The notes: generated by a model from the sequence alone, not told the origin. 64,000 nucleotides of DNA from an uncultured Mailhella sp. (GCF_944324995.1 NZ_CALUYL010000008.1:32070-96069); one strand, 5' to 3'; counted from the first letter of the stretch, positions 8,433 through 18,579 are shown. Made by a program: numbers and translations.

Positions 8433-8493
8433 TTGTTAACTGTTTTTCTCCTCCTCTTTTTCTTCTTTCTTTTTTTGATTTCAGGAGATCATC

Positions 8494-11400
8494 ATGGCCG
8501 ATATACGACTTGCCAAGCCTGCCGCAGGAACTTCCAGCAACATCGTCTGCGCACCCGAGGCGCGTTTCATCTTTGATTTTCCTACCGATGAAGCCACGCT
8601 TTCCCGCGAGGGAGACAATCTTGTCATCACGTTCGAGGACGGAAGTACGCTTCAGCTCGTCAATTTCTATACGGCCTATTCCAGCCAGAACATGCCCACG
8701 TTCGAGGTGCAGGGCGCAGAAATTTCCGGCGAGGACTTCTTCACGGCCATGAACGAGCCCGACCTCATGCCTGCCGCCGGTCCCGGAAGGGCCGCAGGCG
8801 CGCAGAGCAACGGCAACCGCTTTCATGACTATGTGACGTCCGACCTTCTGGACGGTCTCGACCGTCTGGGCGGCCTCGACATCGGCTGGCCCGGCGAGGG
8901 CGTGAATCCCGACACCGACGGCGCGGCCACGGGGGATGGCGACATCAATTATGAAGTGACCCTCACGCCCGGCGACTCCGGCGATCTCGACGACGACATT
9001 CCCGTCATCGACAATCCCGACAATCCTCACGACGGCAATGCCGATCCTTCTGCCGGCCGCAGTGTGCTCAGCGTGAATGAAGCCGGACTTCGCGGCGCTT
9101 CTTCCGTCACGGCTTCCGGCCACATGCTGGTGGATGCTCCCGACGGTGTGGCTTCCATCGTCATTGGCGGTCTCGTGGTGTTCGATGGTTCTGCGCTTAC
9201 GGGGCAGGTCGTGCCCACGGATGAAGGCTATCTGGAAGTGACGGGCTTCAACGCGGCCTCCGGGCGTCTGGACTACACCTATCATCTTACGCAGGCCACG
9301 CAGGAGCACGGCGGCGAGGGGGCGGACAAGATTGCCCACGACCTTGCCGTGACCGTGACGGACCGCGACGGCTCCACGGATACCGGCGTGGTGACCGTGG
9401 TCATTACCGACGACGTGCCTGAGGCTTATGATGACAGTGTTACGCTGACGGAGGCTGCGGCACAGACGGGTGGCAGCGGTGATAGCGTGCTGGAAAACGA
9501 CGTGTTCGGCGCGGATGCCCCTGCGAACAAGACGGTGACGTCAATTGAAGGTGGAACGCTGGGCCAGCCCGTGCAGGGTAAGTTCGGCACGCTGATGCTG
9601 AACGCGGACGGCACCTATACCTACAAGCTTGGCGAAAAGGTGAATGTGCCGAATGGCGAGAGCTGGGAGGAAAACTTCACCTACACCATCACGGATGCGG
9701 ACGGTGATACGTCGGAGGCGACGCTGACCATCACCATCAAGGGGGATGAGAACGAGCCCGAGGTAACACCTGCAGAGAACGAAGCCAAGATCGTGGTGGA
9801 CGAAGGCGCCCTTCCCGACGGTTCCGGTCAGCATACGGCCCATGACTTTTTCGGCACTGGTTCCTTTACCGTGAATTTGAACGGCGAAGACGGCACCGTT
9901 ACGCTGAAGTACGGCACAGGGAAGAATGCACCAACCATTACTGTGAGCCTGATCAACGGCGAAGATTTCGAAACGAATTGGCTTTCCGACAACACAACAC
10001 TGACGGTGAACGGCGTCGAGGTGGAGGTGACGGGCGCCACGCAGGATGACAAGACCGGTAAGTGGACTGTTAACTACACCTATGAACTCACCGGCAATCA
10101 GACGCATACTACGGATAAGGGGGCAACGGGTGGAGCTGGAAATACCGGAGCAGACGATAGCCTTAACGGTACCATCGGCATTACGGTAACGGATGCTACC
10201 GGCGATACGTCTACCGGCTCGTTGACGGTGACGGTGCATGACGACGGGCCGGTGGTGGAAGCGGATACGATCAGCTTTGGTGAACGTGAAGCGCAGGGCG
10301 GAGCTTCTGACGAAAATCTGCCCAACGTGCTGGCCAATGACCAGTTCGGAGCGGACGATACGGTTTCCACGCATATGGTGGCGGGTGTGTCTGCCGGTGT
10401 GCAGACTGGAGAACTGGCTTCTGGCACCGGCACCGCAGTTGAAGGCGAGTACGGCTATCTGACGCTGAAAGCAGATGGAACGTACACCTATACGCTGAAG
10501 ACGAATCCCGAGACCGGAAAGCCGATAGACATCACGAGCGATGTTCAGGATGTGTTCAGCTATACGATAAAGGACAGTGACGGCGACTGGTCGACGACGA
10601 CCATCACGGTGAACGTGTCAGCAGATACGCAGAAACCGAGCGTCACGATTCCGACTGTCGGCAGTGACGCCACGACGGTGTATGAATCCTCTCTGGACGA
10701 GAGTGCGGATCAGCCTGCGGGCAGTGACTCCGGATCGTCCAATGACAGGACTTCCGGTGAGATCAAGCTGGCTCTGAACGGCGAGAGCGGAACGCTGACC
10801 ATCGGCGGCAAGACTATCGAGCTGGATGCCACTGGCACTGCGACCAACCTTACGGAATCCAACAACACCATTACGACCGATCACGGCACGCTGACGATCA
10901 CGTCCATAGCAAACGGTACGGTGAAATACGAGTATCAGCTGGACGGAGCGCAGGAGCATGCCGCCGTGCAGGGAGCCAATGAGCTGAAGGATGAAATCGC
11001 CATCAGCGTGACGGACCAGACGGGTGACACAGCAGACGGCACTCTGACCATCACCATCGTGGACGACGTGGCGACGGCGAAAGCGGATACGATCAGCTTT
11101 GGTGAACGTGAAGCGCAGGGCGGAGCTTCTGACGAAAATCTGCCCAACGTGCTGGCCAATGACCAGTTCGGAGCGGACGATACGGTTTCCACGCATATGG
11201 TGGCGGGTGTGTCTGCCGGTGTGCAGACTGGAGAACTGGCTTCTGGCACCGGCACCGCAGTTGAAGGCGAGTACGGCTATCTGACGCTGAAAGCAGATGG
11301 AACGTACACCTATACGCTGAAGACGAATCCCGAGACCGGAAAGCCGATAGACATCACGAGCGATGTTCAGGATGTGTTCAGCTATACGATAAAGGACAGT

Positions 11401-14400
11401 GACGGCGACTGGTCGACGACGACCATCACGGTGAACGTGTCAGCAGATACGCAGAAACCGAGCGTCACGATTCCGACTGTCGGCAGTGACGCCACGACGG
11501 TGTATGAATCCTCTCTGGACGAGAGTGCGGATCAGCCTGCGGGCAGTGACTCCGGATCGTCCAATGACAGGACTTCCGGTGAGATCAAGCTGGCTCTGAA
11601 CGGCGAGAGCGGAACGCTGACCATCGGCGGCAAGACTATCGAGCTGGATGCCACTGGCACTGCGACCAACCTTACGGAATCCAACAACACCATTACGACC
11701 GATCACGGCACGCTGACGATCACGTCCATAGCAAACGGTACGGTGAAATACGAGTATCAGCTGGACGGAGCGCAGGAGCATGCCGCCGTGCAGGGAGCCA
11801 ATGAGCTGAAGGATGAAATCGCCATCAGCGTGACGGACCAGACGGGTGACACAGCAGACGGCACTCTGACCATCACCATCGTGGACGACATCCCCACCAT
11901 CTCCAATTCCGACATGGTCACGTCGGTTTTCCCCGGCGATTCGGGGGATAATCTGGCCGATGGTACGAAGTTCTCGTTTACGACGGGAGACAGAGAGAAA
12001 GATCAGCTGTTGGCAGGTCAGACAATTTCGCAGGGAACCGAGCTTGACGGCTGGGACGGCGTGAAGATGTATGCCGGAAAGGTGACCTACACCACAGATG
12101 ACAAAGGGAATACTGTAATCAAGGAAAATGGCCTTGATATCGATGCTCGTTATGAATTGCAGTACAGCACTTATCCAAACAGCAACGAGAAGCCCGCATC
12201 GGACTGGGGCCTCATGGTCAGCAGCCCGGATGATGCTCAAGCATGGGAAATCAATGTTTCCAAGGATGGTAAAACCAGTGAAGCCGTGGTGTTCGATCTT
12301 GGCGGTAAGCTGGCCTACGGCGTGACCATCGACTTCGGGGCATTCTATCTTGGCGGTGAAGACGCCCAATATGACCATGTCTCTGAAGAAGCGCTGGTCA
12401 CCTTCTACCGTGACGGCCAGATCGTAGGCAGCACGTTGGTGTACGGACAGTCTTCCAATGGAAAGTATACCCTTAATTCTTCGGATGTGGTGCTGGGCGG
12501 CTTCGACAAGGTTGTCATCTCCGCTGTGGATAACAAGACCCCCGACTATCGGGATGAATTGAGTGACTTCACCATTCAGGGCATTGATTTCATCACCAAG
12601 AGCGAAGATCCCATCATCGTCAGCGACGGCACTGTGACGGCTGAGTCTGGAGCAGACGGCTTTGCCGACGACTATGAAAACAGCTATGTCCATTTCGACC
12701 TGGAAGGCATGGTGGGCGGCAAGTTGAATGAAGACGGTACCGGCACTATCACGGTTCTGGTAGATGGGAATCCACAGACGGTAAAGCTGGAACTTAACGA
12801 AGGCTCTTCCGGTGAATCCATTCTCATCGGCACGATGTCAGACGGCAAACAGCTCTTCACCGCCACGCTGGACAAGGACGGCCACTGGACCATGGAACAG
12901 TATCAGCAGTTCCGGGTTCCCGGTGAAGATGGGCAGGAGTCCAATACGTTCGAGCTCATCTTCAAGACGGAAGATGCCGACGGCGACATTGCTTCGACAA
13001 CCGTCGACGTGCCTCTGGAGATTGTCGAGCAACAGGTGAACAGTGACAATGCCGTCATCGGCAACGGCAACGATACCATTGTCATTATGGACAGTGAAGG
13101 CGTGGCCGGAACCGTGGCCGCAGGCGACACCGGCGGCATGGTGGAAGGCCAGCAGGTTGAAGCCAACTACAACGTCTGCTTCATTTTGGATAAATCCAAG
13201 AGTATGAATGAGAATATAGGAAATTTCGGCAGTCCTACGAGAGCAGAGGCTGCCAGAGACAGTATTTTGAATTTTATTGGAGGTATTGCAGATACTGATT
13301 TTACCGGAAGTGTGACTATCTCGATTATTCCTTTTGCGGAGAGGGCTGGTGACTCTATTGAGATATCCATTACTAAAAATGCAGAAGGCGTTACTTATAG
13401 ATATAATGGATGGTCCTATACCAGTTTTGAAGAAGGATGGAATAGCCTGCACGATCAACTGGCGAATGCCATGGATGGCGCTTCCGTCGGTAGCAACATC
13501 GTTACCGATTATGAACCTGCTTTTGAGGCAGCAGCAGACTGGTATGATTCCCTTGCTTCTAGTGTTGAAAACGCCACGAAGAATATCACCTACTTCCTGA
13601 CAGATGGTCGTCCTGCGGGAGAAGGAACGGATAATGCTTATAAGGACGATTATGAAAGAGCATGGGAGGCGTATAATAAGTTGCTGAATTCGCTTGGCGA
13701 CAGCAATAATGATATCCACGCCATTGGTTTTGGCAGCGATTTGTCAGAAACGGACATGGAAAATCTTGCCATGTTTGACAATACTCCCAAAGCTGAGGGT
13801 GATGCCAGTGTTGCCAGCGGAGGCTTTGCAGCAGCCGACGGCGTGTATGCTCCTGAAAGTGGACAGACTACATACGAGAAGGTAGACGCTGCCAATATTG
13901 ATACTCAGAAAAGTTATTATGTGCAGGATAATGGCGCATGGCATTTGGTTACATATGAAAACGTCGGTCAGTGGTGGTCGCACTGGGAGTGGGGGTATAC
14001 GAACAATTACGGACAGTGGCAAGAAACTCCATTTAGCGGAAATGATAGATATGATTTTTACGAGGTAGCCATAAATAGTACTATTTCCGGCGGTACCAGC
14101 CAGCAGGTGACGGATTCCGACAGCCTGACCGCTGCCTTTGAAAACGGCTTCAAGCCCGGTGATCTGGTGGATGCCGGAAGCGATACCATTACGGCGGAAA
14201 GCTCCACCTCGTCCGGCATCATTTACGGCGACGTGATGAATACCGACGCACTGCGGTATGAGCTGGCCAACTCCGGAATTGATACGGCTCTTATTGCCAC
14301 GCTTCCCGACTACGGCTCCGGCTCCGCGGTCTTCCAGTGGCTGGAAAACAACGCCTCCAGCCTGACCGGTACCGAGTTTGCAGGCTGGACGCATGATGAC

Positions 14401-15345
14401 ACCGTGAAGTACATGCTGGAGCATCATGAGGAGCTCGGGTACGAAACTGTCATACAGACCACAGAAGAAGGGCAGACGAACTTCTTCCTGGTGGATCTTG
14501 ACGGCAACGTGCTGAATATGAACGGTACGGCTGCGAACGTTGCGGCAGACAGTCTCACTGGACGCGGCGGCGGTGACGACACCATCATCGGTTCCGAGGC
14601 CGGAGACATCATGTTCGGTCAGGAAGGCAATGACCTGATGTTCGGAGATGGTCATTCCGGTAGTGGTGCGGATCAGACTTCTGTGCATGACACCGTCACC
14701 AAGGCGCTTGGTCTCGATGAGGGTGCCGGTGCGGAGCTGATTGCGGATACCATTGAGGGTTTGAACACGGGTGAGCTCAGTGACTTCATCAGCAAGGTAG
14801 AAGGCACAGACTCTGACGGCAGTGATCACCTGTTCGGAGGTTCCGGAGATGACGTCATCTTCGGCATGGGCGGTGATGATTATATAGTCGGCGGGGCAGG
14901 TGAAGACATAGTCTTCGCCGGATCGGGCAACGATATCATAGTCTATGACGGCAACGACTACCTCATCGACGGCGGCAGCGGACTGGATGTCATGCTCGGC
15001 GATTCGGGCACGCCTTCTCTGAATGACCTTCTTGGTCAGACACAAAAGGAGGACGGTAAGCCTCTTGTGAACGATGTGGAAGTGCTGATCAGGGGAGACA
15101 ACCTCAGTCTGACCAGCATGGAAGATTTGAGCAAGCTCGGCATTACCATTACGCACGAGGAAAACGGCAGCGACAGGATAGAACTCGGCGAAGACTGGAA
15201 GCCTACCACTACTGGTACTGAGAACGGCATTGTCTCCTATACAAACGGCGGTCTCACAGTGGAAATTGACACCAGTGTCATGACCCAGCCGAGCGATGCC
15301 GAGGTTCAGCAGGCCGTCTTCATTCTCAACAATACCCAGGGCTAA
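8494..15345 (+). CDS. Giant LapA-like RTX adhesin with VWA domain
   Basis: 2283 aa, no Sec signal; start preceded by AGGAG. Residues 1-92 resemble a LapA N-terminal retention module (ITFEDGSTLQLVNFYTAY), followed by di-Ala-Gly sites at A94-A95-G96 and A100-A101-G102 where a LapG-type periplasmic protease could cut. Residues about 180-1135 are VCBS/T1SS-143-like repeats, including two identical 269-aa blocks. A von Willebrand A domain begins near 1560 with MIDAS motif D1566-x-S-x-S1570 and a later FLTDGRP. Residues about 2023-2175 are calcium-binding RTX nonapeptides (GGSGDDVIFGMGGDDYIVGG). A C-terminal type I secretion signal follows. It is exported through an ABC/MFP/TolC system; only the TolC-like part is in this window. 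Probable role: biofilm and surface attachment. Confidence 0.9.
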   Translation: MADIRLAKPAAGTSSNIVCAPEARFIFDFPTDEATLSREGDNLVITFEDGSTLQLVNFYTAYSSQNMPTFEVQGAEISGEDFFTAMNEPDLMPAAGPGRAAGAQSNGNRFHDYVTSDLLDGLDRLGGLDIGWPGEGVNPDTDGAATGDGDINYEVTLTPGDSGDLDDDIPVIDNPDNPHDGNADPSAGRSVLSVNEAGLRGASSVTASGHMLVDAPDGVASIVIGGLVVFDGSALTGQVVPTDEGYLEVTGFNAASGRLDYTYHLTQATQEHGGEGADKIAHDLAVTVTDRDGSTDTGVVTVVITDDVPEAYDDSVTLTEAAAQTGGSGDSVLENDVFGADAPANKTVTSIEGGTLGQPVQGKFGTLMLNADGTYTYKLGEKVNVPNGESWEENFTYTITDADGDTSEATLTITIKGDENEPEVTPAENEAKIVVDEGALPDGSGQHTAHDFFGTGSFTVNLNGEDGTVTLKYGTGKNAPTITVSLINGEDFETNWLSDNTTLTVNGVEVEVTGATQDDKTGKWTVNYTYELTGNQTHTTDKGATGGAGNTGADDSLNGTIGITVTDATGDTSTGSLTVTVHDDGPVVEADTISFGEREAQGGASDENLPNVLANDQFGADDTVSTHMVAGVSAGVQTGELASGTGTAVEGEYGYLTLKADGTYTYTLKTNPETGKPIDITSDVQDVFSYTIKDSDGDWSTTTITVNVSADTQKPSVTIPTVGSDATTVYESSLDESADQPAGSDSGSSNDRTSGEIKLALNGESGTLTIGGKTIELDATGTATNLTESNNTITTDHGTLTITSIANGTVKYEYQLDGAQEHAAVQGANELKDEIAISVTDQTGDTADGTLTITIVDDVATAKADTISFGEREAQGGASDENLPNVLANDQFGADDTVSTHMVAGVSAGVQTGELASGTGTAVEGEYGYLTLKADGTYTYTLKTNPETGKPIDITSDVQDVFSYTIKDSDGDWSTTTITVNVSADTQKPSVTIPTVGSDATTVYESSLDESADQPAGSDSGSSNDRTSGEIKLALNGESGTLTIGGKTIELDATGTATNLTESNNTITTDHGTLTITSIANGTVKYEYQLDGAQEHAAVQGANELKDEIAISVTDQTGDTADGTLTITIVDDIPTISNSDMVTSVFPGDSGDNLADGTKFSFTTGDREKDQLLAGQTISQGTELDGWDGVKMYAGKVTYTTDDKGNTVIKENGLDIDARYELQYSTYPNSNEKPASDWGLMVSSPDDAQAWEINVSKDGKTSEAVVFDLGGKLAYGVTIDFGAFYLGGEDAQYDHVSEEALVTFYRDGQIVGSTLVYGQSSNGKYTLNSSDVVLGGFDKVVISAVDNKTPDYRDELSDFTIQGIDFITKSEDPIIVSDGTVTAESGADGFADDYENSYVHFDLEGMVGGKLNEDGTGTITVLVDGNPQTVKLELNEGSSGESILIGTMSDGKQLFTATLDKDGHWTMEQYQQFRVPGEDGQESNTFELIFKTEDADGDIASTTVDVPLEIVEQQVNSDNAVIGNGNDTIVIMDSEGVAGTVAAGDTGGMVEGQQVEANYNVCFILDKSKSMNENIGNFGSPTRAEAARDSILNFIGGIADTDFTGSVTISIIPFAERAGDSIEISITKNAEGVTYRYNGWSYTSFEEGWNSLHDQLANAMDGASVGSNIVTDYEPAFEAAADWYDSLASSVENATKNITYFLTDGRPAGEGTDNAYKDDYERAWEAYNKLLNSLGDSNNDIHAIGFGSDLSETDMENLAMFDNTPKAEGDASVASGGFAAADGVYAPESGQTTYEKVDAANIDTQKSYYVQDNGAWHLVTYENVGQWWSHWEWGYTNNYGQWQETPFSGNDRYDFYEVAINSTISGGTSQQVTDSDSLTAAFENGFKPGDLVDAGSDTITAESSTSSGIIYGDVMNTDALRYELANSGIDTALIATLPDYGSGSAVFQWLENNASSLTGTEFAGWTHDDTVKYMLEHHEELGYETVIQTTEEGQTNFFLVDLDGNVLNMNGTAANVAADSLTGRGGGDDTIIGSEAGDIMFGQEGNDLMFGDGHSGSGADQTSVHDTVTKALGLDEGAGAELIADTIEGLNTGELSDFISKVEGTDSDGSDHLFGGSGDDVIFGMGGDDYIVGGAGEDIVFAGSGNDIIVYDGNDYLIDGGSGLDVMLGDSGTPSLNDLLGQTQKEDGKPLVNDVEVLIRGDNLSLTSMEDLSKLGITITHEENGSDRIELGEDWKPTTTGTENGIVSYTNGGLTVEIDTSVMTQPSDAEVQQAVFILNNTQG
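10261..11067 (+). repeat. Adhesin tandem repeat, unit 1
   Basis: 807-bp block that by reading is identical, including silent positions, to the block starting 822 bp downstream; the units are separated by 15 bp of non-identical sequence. Confidence 0.9.
11083..11889 (+). repeat. Adhesin tandem repeat, unit 2
   Basis: Second copy of the 807-bp block. Identity at synonymous sites indicates recent duplication or gene conversion, and makes this locus prone to length variation by recombination. Confidence 0.9.
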
Positions 15346-15356
15346 CCTTTGACCAG

Positions 15357-15401
15357 CAGGGCTGTCGGTAACGCTTTCGGCTGAACCGATGGCCCTGTTT
15401 T
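15357..15401 (+). terminator. Terminator of the adhesin gene
   Basis: CAGGGC...GCCCTG stem extended by a CGGT/ACCG helix, followed by TTTTCAT, 11 nt after the adhesin stop. It separates adhesin transcription from the TolC-like gene. Confidence 0.75.
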
Positions 15402-15489
15402 CATCTCTTTTTCCCGCCACGAGCGGTTGGCCTTTAAAAAAGAAAATGCGATGCAGCGGCACAGCGCCATCCGGCCAAAATTGAGTGGG

Positions 15490-15560
15490 AAAACAGCGTT
15501 TTTCCGCAAAACGACAGGCCGTATGGTTTGAAACGCAAAGGGGTTCAACCTGAACATGCT
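15490..15560. repeat. Dispersed intergenic repeat, copy A
   Basis: Shares AAACAGCGTTTTT, then CGACAG and GGTTTGAAACG in the same order and spacing as a copy near 17336. It lies in the 470-bp gap between the adhesin and TolC-like genes, where I see no gene. Confidence 0.65.
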
Positions 15561-15818
15561 CGTGGACGGAAAACAGGTGGGGCAAAAGGCGGGAGCAATT
15601 TTCGCGTAAAGGAGCTGTGCTGTTGCAATTTGTTTTATGAGGTGCTTAAAATGCATGGCTTTCACTGCAAAAAAGAACGTAATTATTGTATATAAAAGTA
15701 TATTATGATAAAAATGTGACGATAAAAACGAGCTTGATGAAGATATGCAAAATGTAATACCATACCTATGTGTCCGCCTGTATTTTTGTGTCTCATGGAA
15801 AGTGTTTTTGGAGGAATT

Positions 15819-17186
15819 ATGAAGAAATTTTCTCAGGTTATCGTGTCGGGATGCATGGGAGTCATGCTGTGCGCTTCCTCCGTGTATGCGTCCGGGGGCG
15901 AGGACATTTCTCTCAAAGAATCCGTCGAATCCATGCTGAGGGTGAACAACTCTCTCAAGGCCGTACAGGAAAACCGTTCTGCCGTGGGGTATGAGGTGGA
16001 TCGCGCCAAAGCCGGTTACGGGCCCAGGGTGGATCTTACGGCCAGAGGCGGATTCGGCAGACTTTCCGACAGCACTACCAGATCGTACAATTACGATGAA
16101 GCGGCTCCGTATTCCTCCGCCTCTCTGCTTGTGACGCAGCCTTTGTGGAACGGCTGGCTGACCCGCGGTCGTGTTCGTGAAGCGGAAGCCACCTACCGCT
16201 CCATGGATCACCGCGTGCTCGACAACGCGAACTCTCTTGCTCTCGATGCCATCATCGCCCATGTGGACGTGCTGCGGCGGATGCAGATTTTTCAGCTTGC
16301 TCAGGAGAACGTGAAGCGGCATGAGGAAATACTTGCGCAGGCCCGTGCCCGTGCCGTGGAAGGTGTGGACACCATTGCCGACGTCTCTCAGGCGCAGAGC
16401 CGTCTTGCCCGTGCACAGTCCACGCTCATAGAAGCCCGCGCATCTCTTCGCAACGGCGAAGAAACCTATACCCGTCTGACGCATCATGCGGCCATGGATC
16501 TCGCCCCCGTGACCATGCCCGACAGCATGTTCGCCTCTGCCGAAGAAGTGTTTGATGCCGCACAGAAGGGTAATCCCAAGGTGTCCGCCTACCTTGAAGA
16601 CGTCAAGGCTGCCAGAGCGGTGAAGGAACAGGCGAGAGCCGCCTACAGCCCCACGCTTGATCTTGAGGCCGGACCGTCCTACTCCGACCGCGACGGCAAG
16701 AGCCAGCTGTGGACTGCTGAATTCGGCGTGGCCGCCGTCGTCCGCTGGAATATTTTTAACAGCGGTGCCGATGCTGCGGAAAACAAGGCCGCTGCCGCCC
16801 GTATTCGTCAGAGCCGCAGGGTTCTTTACGACTACATGGACGAGCTCAAGCTCGACGTGCAGGAAAGCTGGACGGAATTTCTTTCCGCGCAGAAGCAGCT
16901 CGAATTTTACCGCGAAGCCATCGAATACAACAAGACGACCCGTTCCGCCTATGAAGAACAGTTCATCATGGGACAGCGCAGCCTGCTCGACGTGCTCGAT
17001 GCGGAAAACGAACTGTTCAACTCCTCCACGCAGGCGGCCACAGCCCTCGGCAATACGCTTATTGCGGCCTATCGCATGAAGGCGCTGGCCGGGCAGCTCC
17101 TTCCCTGCCTGGATATCAGTACGGAAATGCTGAAGACAACTCCTGCCGATCATGAGCCGATAGATCAGATTACCATGCCTGAATAA
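15819..17186 (+). CDS. TolC-family outer-membrane channel for type I secretion
   Basis: 455 aa. The ATG at 15819 is chosen because GGAGG sits just upstream and a clear Sec signal follows (KKFSQVIVSGCMGVMLCASS ... YASG). The rest has the TolC/LapE pattern of two similar helical halves: SLKESVESMLRVNNSLKAV near the N-terminus and repeated coiled-coil helices (EEILAQARARAVEGVDTIADV; QSRLARAQSTL), with the family's RLTH and QRSLLDVLDAENELF motifs. It should form the outer-membrane duct for the adjacent RTX adhesin. The partner ABC transporter and membrane-fusion protein are not in this window. It has its own terminator, and the adhesin upstream is terminated, so it is probably transcribed separately. 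Confidence 0.9.
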   Translation: MKKFSQVIVSGCMGVMLCASSVYASGGEDISLKESVESMLRVNNSLKAVQENRSAVGYEVDRAKAGYGPRVDLTARGGFGRLSDSTTRSYNYDEAAPYSSASLLVTQPLWNGWLTRGRVREAEATYRSMDHRVLDNANSLALDAIIAHVDVLRRMQIFQLAQENVKRHEEILAQARARAVEGVDTIADVSQAQSRLARAQSTLIEARASLRNGEETYTRLTHHAAMDLAPVTMPDSMFASAEEVFDAAQKGNPKVSAYLEDVKAARAVKEQARAAYSPTLDLEAGPSYSDRDGKSQLWTAEFGVAAVVRWNIFNSGADAAENKAAAARIRQSRRVLYDYMDELKLDVQESWTEFLSAQKQLEFYREAIEYNKTTRSAYEEQFIMGQRSLLDVLDAENELFNSSTQAATALGNTLIAAYRMKALAGQLLPCLDISTEMLKTTPADHEPIDQITMPE

Positions 17187-17195
17187 TCACGGCAC

Positions 17196-17233
17196 GGGGC
17201 GGAAGGAAAACTCTTCCGCCCCTTTTCGTTTTT
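17196..17233 (+). terminator. Terminator of the TolC-like gene
   Basis: GGGGCGGAAG / CTTCCGCCCC stem with a 7-nt loop, then TTTTCGTTTTT. Confidence 0.9.
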
Positions 17234-17335
17234 ATATACGATAGGTTACTATTGAGAATGGATGCGGCATGACAGACAGGGGTACGGCGGCGCAGAGCGT
17301 TTGCCGCTGCAACAGGCGAAACGCGATGTTGCGGC

Positions 17336-17407
17336 TAAACAGCGTTTTTTCTGTGAAGCGACAGTCCGTACGGTTTGAAACGTGGGGCGTTTCAAACTGA
17401 AAATGCT
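17336..17407. repeat. Dispersed intergenic repeat, copy B
   Basis: AAACAGCGTTTTTT, GCGACAG, CCGTACGGTTTGAAACG: matches copy A near 15490 over about 70 bp. It ends just before the Shine-Dalgarno of the glycosyltransferase gene. Confidence 0.65.
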
Positions 17408-17418
17408 CCAGGAGAGAC

Positions 17419-18579
17419 ATGAAAATTTTGTTCTGCAATGACAGCTATCCCGGAATATTCGGGACCATGCCTGCACGGCTGGCTTCCGATCCCGCAAACA
17501 GCGTGATGTTTCTTTCCTTTCATCAGCGGAGGGAGGAATCGCCTTCCGGGGTGATCCATGCCCGGCTGAATCTTGCCAGAACCCGCGAACATCTTTCCCC
17601 GAACAGGGACGCATTTGTTTTTGAGTGGGAAAAAATGTTCAGTCTGGGCAGACAGGCGTTGCAGACATTCATTCATATCCGGGATACAGGCTTCGTACCG
17701 GACATCATTTTCGTCTCGTTTTTTGACGGTCCGGCGTTGTTTCTCCGCCATGCGTTTCCTCATGCGTTTGTGGTTTCATTGTTTCGAGGCTTTCGCCGCA
17801 GCTCGGAAGCGGACGACGCGCGCTTTGAAGCCGTGATGGATATGCAGAAAATGACGGTGGTGCAAAGCGACTTGTATTTCGTGCGCTCAGAAGGGCAGAA
17901 GATGGATTTTCCGTCCTCTCTGCAGTCTCTCATCCACATATGGCCGCCGTATGTGAATACGGAATTCTTCAGCCCTCAGCCCCGCAGGCTGTCCGCGTTC
18001 TTTTCCGACGCGTCGGATGACGGAGAGCTGGTGACGGTCCACATGAAAGTGGGGGGCGACGCCTCAAAAGCGATGATGAGGCTCGTGTTCGGATTGCTGA
18101 CGCATCGTCCGCATTGTCGCGTTGCCCTGACATTCGGCAGCGATGCGTACAGAGACCGATGGAGGCAGGCGTATAGTGTGCTGCCGGAAGAGATAAGTCG
18201 ACGCATTTTTCCTGCCGGGGGACTTGATAATGCTGCCTATCGCACGCTTCTATGTTCCAGTACGATCCATGTTTTCCCCGAATATACCATTCCGCCGCTT
18301 CAGGAAATGCTTGAATCCATGAGTTGCGGAACCTTGCTGATGATGCCCTCTTCTGATGCTGACGACGAGTTTTTCCATGATGGGAAAACAATGCTTGTGC
18401 TCCCGAAGGAAGGTGGACGGCAGATGGAAGCGATAAGTCGAGTGCTTGACCACAGGGAGGAGTTTGACGACATACGAAGAAATGCAAGAGAAAAGATTGT
18501 CGAACGTTGCAGTGAGCAGGTAGCCGTTACCGGGCAGATGGCTTTTGTCATGGAAGAGTACAGGAAGGTCAGAAACTGA
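17419..18579 (+). CDS. Glycosyltransferase, GT4-like
   Basis: 386 aa, no membrane segment. N-terminal Rossmann-like half starts MKILFCNDSYPGIFG; the C-terminal half holds a GT-B pattern (RRIFPAGGLDNAAYRTLLCSSTIHVFP, read as GGLDNAAYRTLLCSSTIHVF, then PPLQEMLESMSCGTLLMMPSS), equivalent to the 'E-x7-E/G-P' nucleotide-sugar binding region of family 4 transferases. Start preceded by AGGAGA. It follows the TolC-like gene and could modify the adhesin or a surface polysaccharide, but acceptor and donor are unknown. The GC content seems ordinary. Assignment to GT4 is by pattern only. Confidence 0.75.
   Translation: MKILFCNDSYPGIFGTMPARLASDPANSVMFLSFHQRREESPSGVIHARLNLARTREHLSPNRDAFVFEWEKMFSLGRQALQTFIHIRDTGFVPDIIFVSFFDGPALFLRHAFPHAFVVSLFRGFRRSSEADDARFEAVMDMQKMTVVQSDLYFVRSEGQKMDFPSSLQSLIHIWPPYVNTEFFSPQPRRLSAFFSDASDDGELVTVHMKVGGDASKAMMRLVFGLLTHRPHCRVALTFGSDAYRDRWRQAYSVLPEEISRRIFPAGGLDNAAYRTLLCSSTIHVFPEYTIPPLQEMLESMSCGTLLMMPSSDADDEFFHDGKTMLVLPKEGGRQMEAISRVLDHREEFDDIRRNAREKIVERCSEQVAVTGQMAFVMEEYRKVRN

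Noticed and set aside
13744..17153. Long minus-strand frames opposite the adhesin and TolC genes
   Set aside because: No Shine-Dalgarno or domain motifs; they mirror well-supported plus-strand genes.
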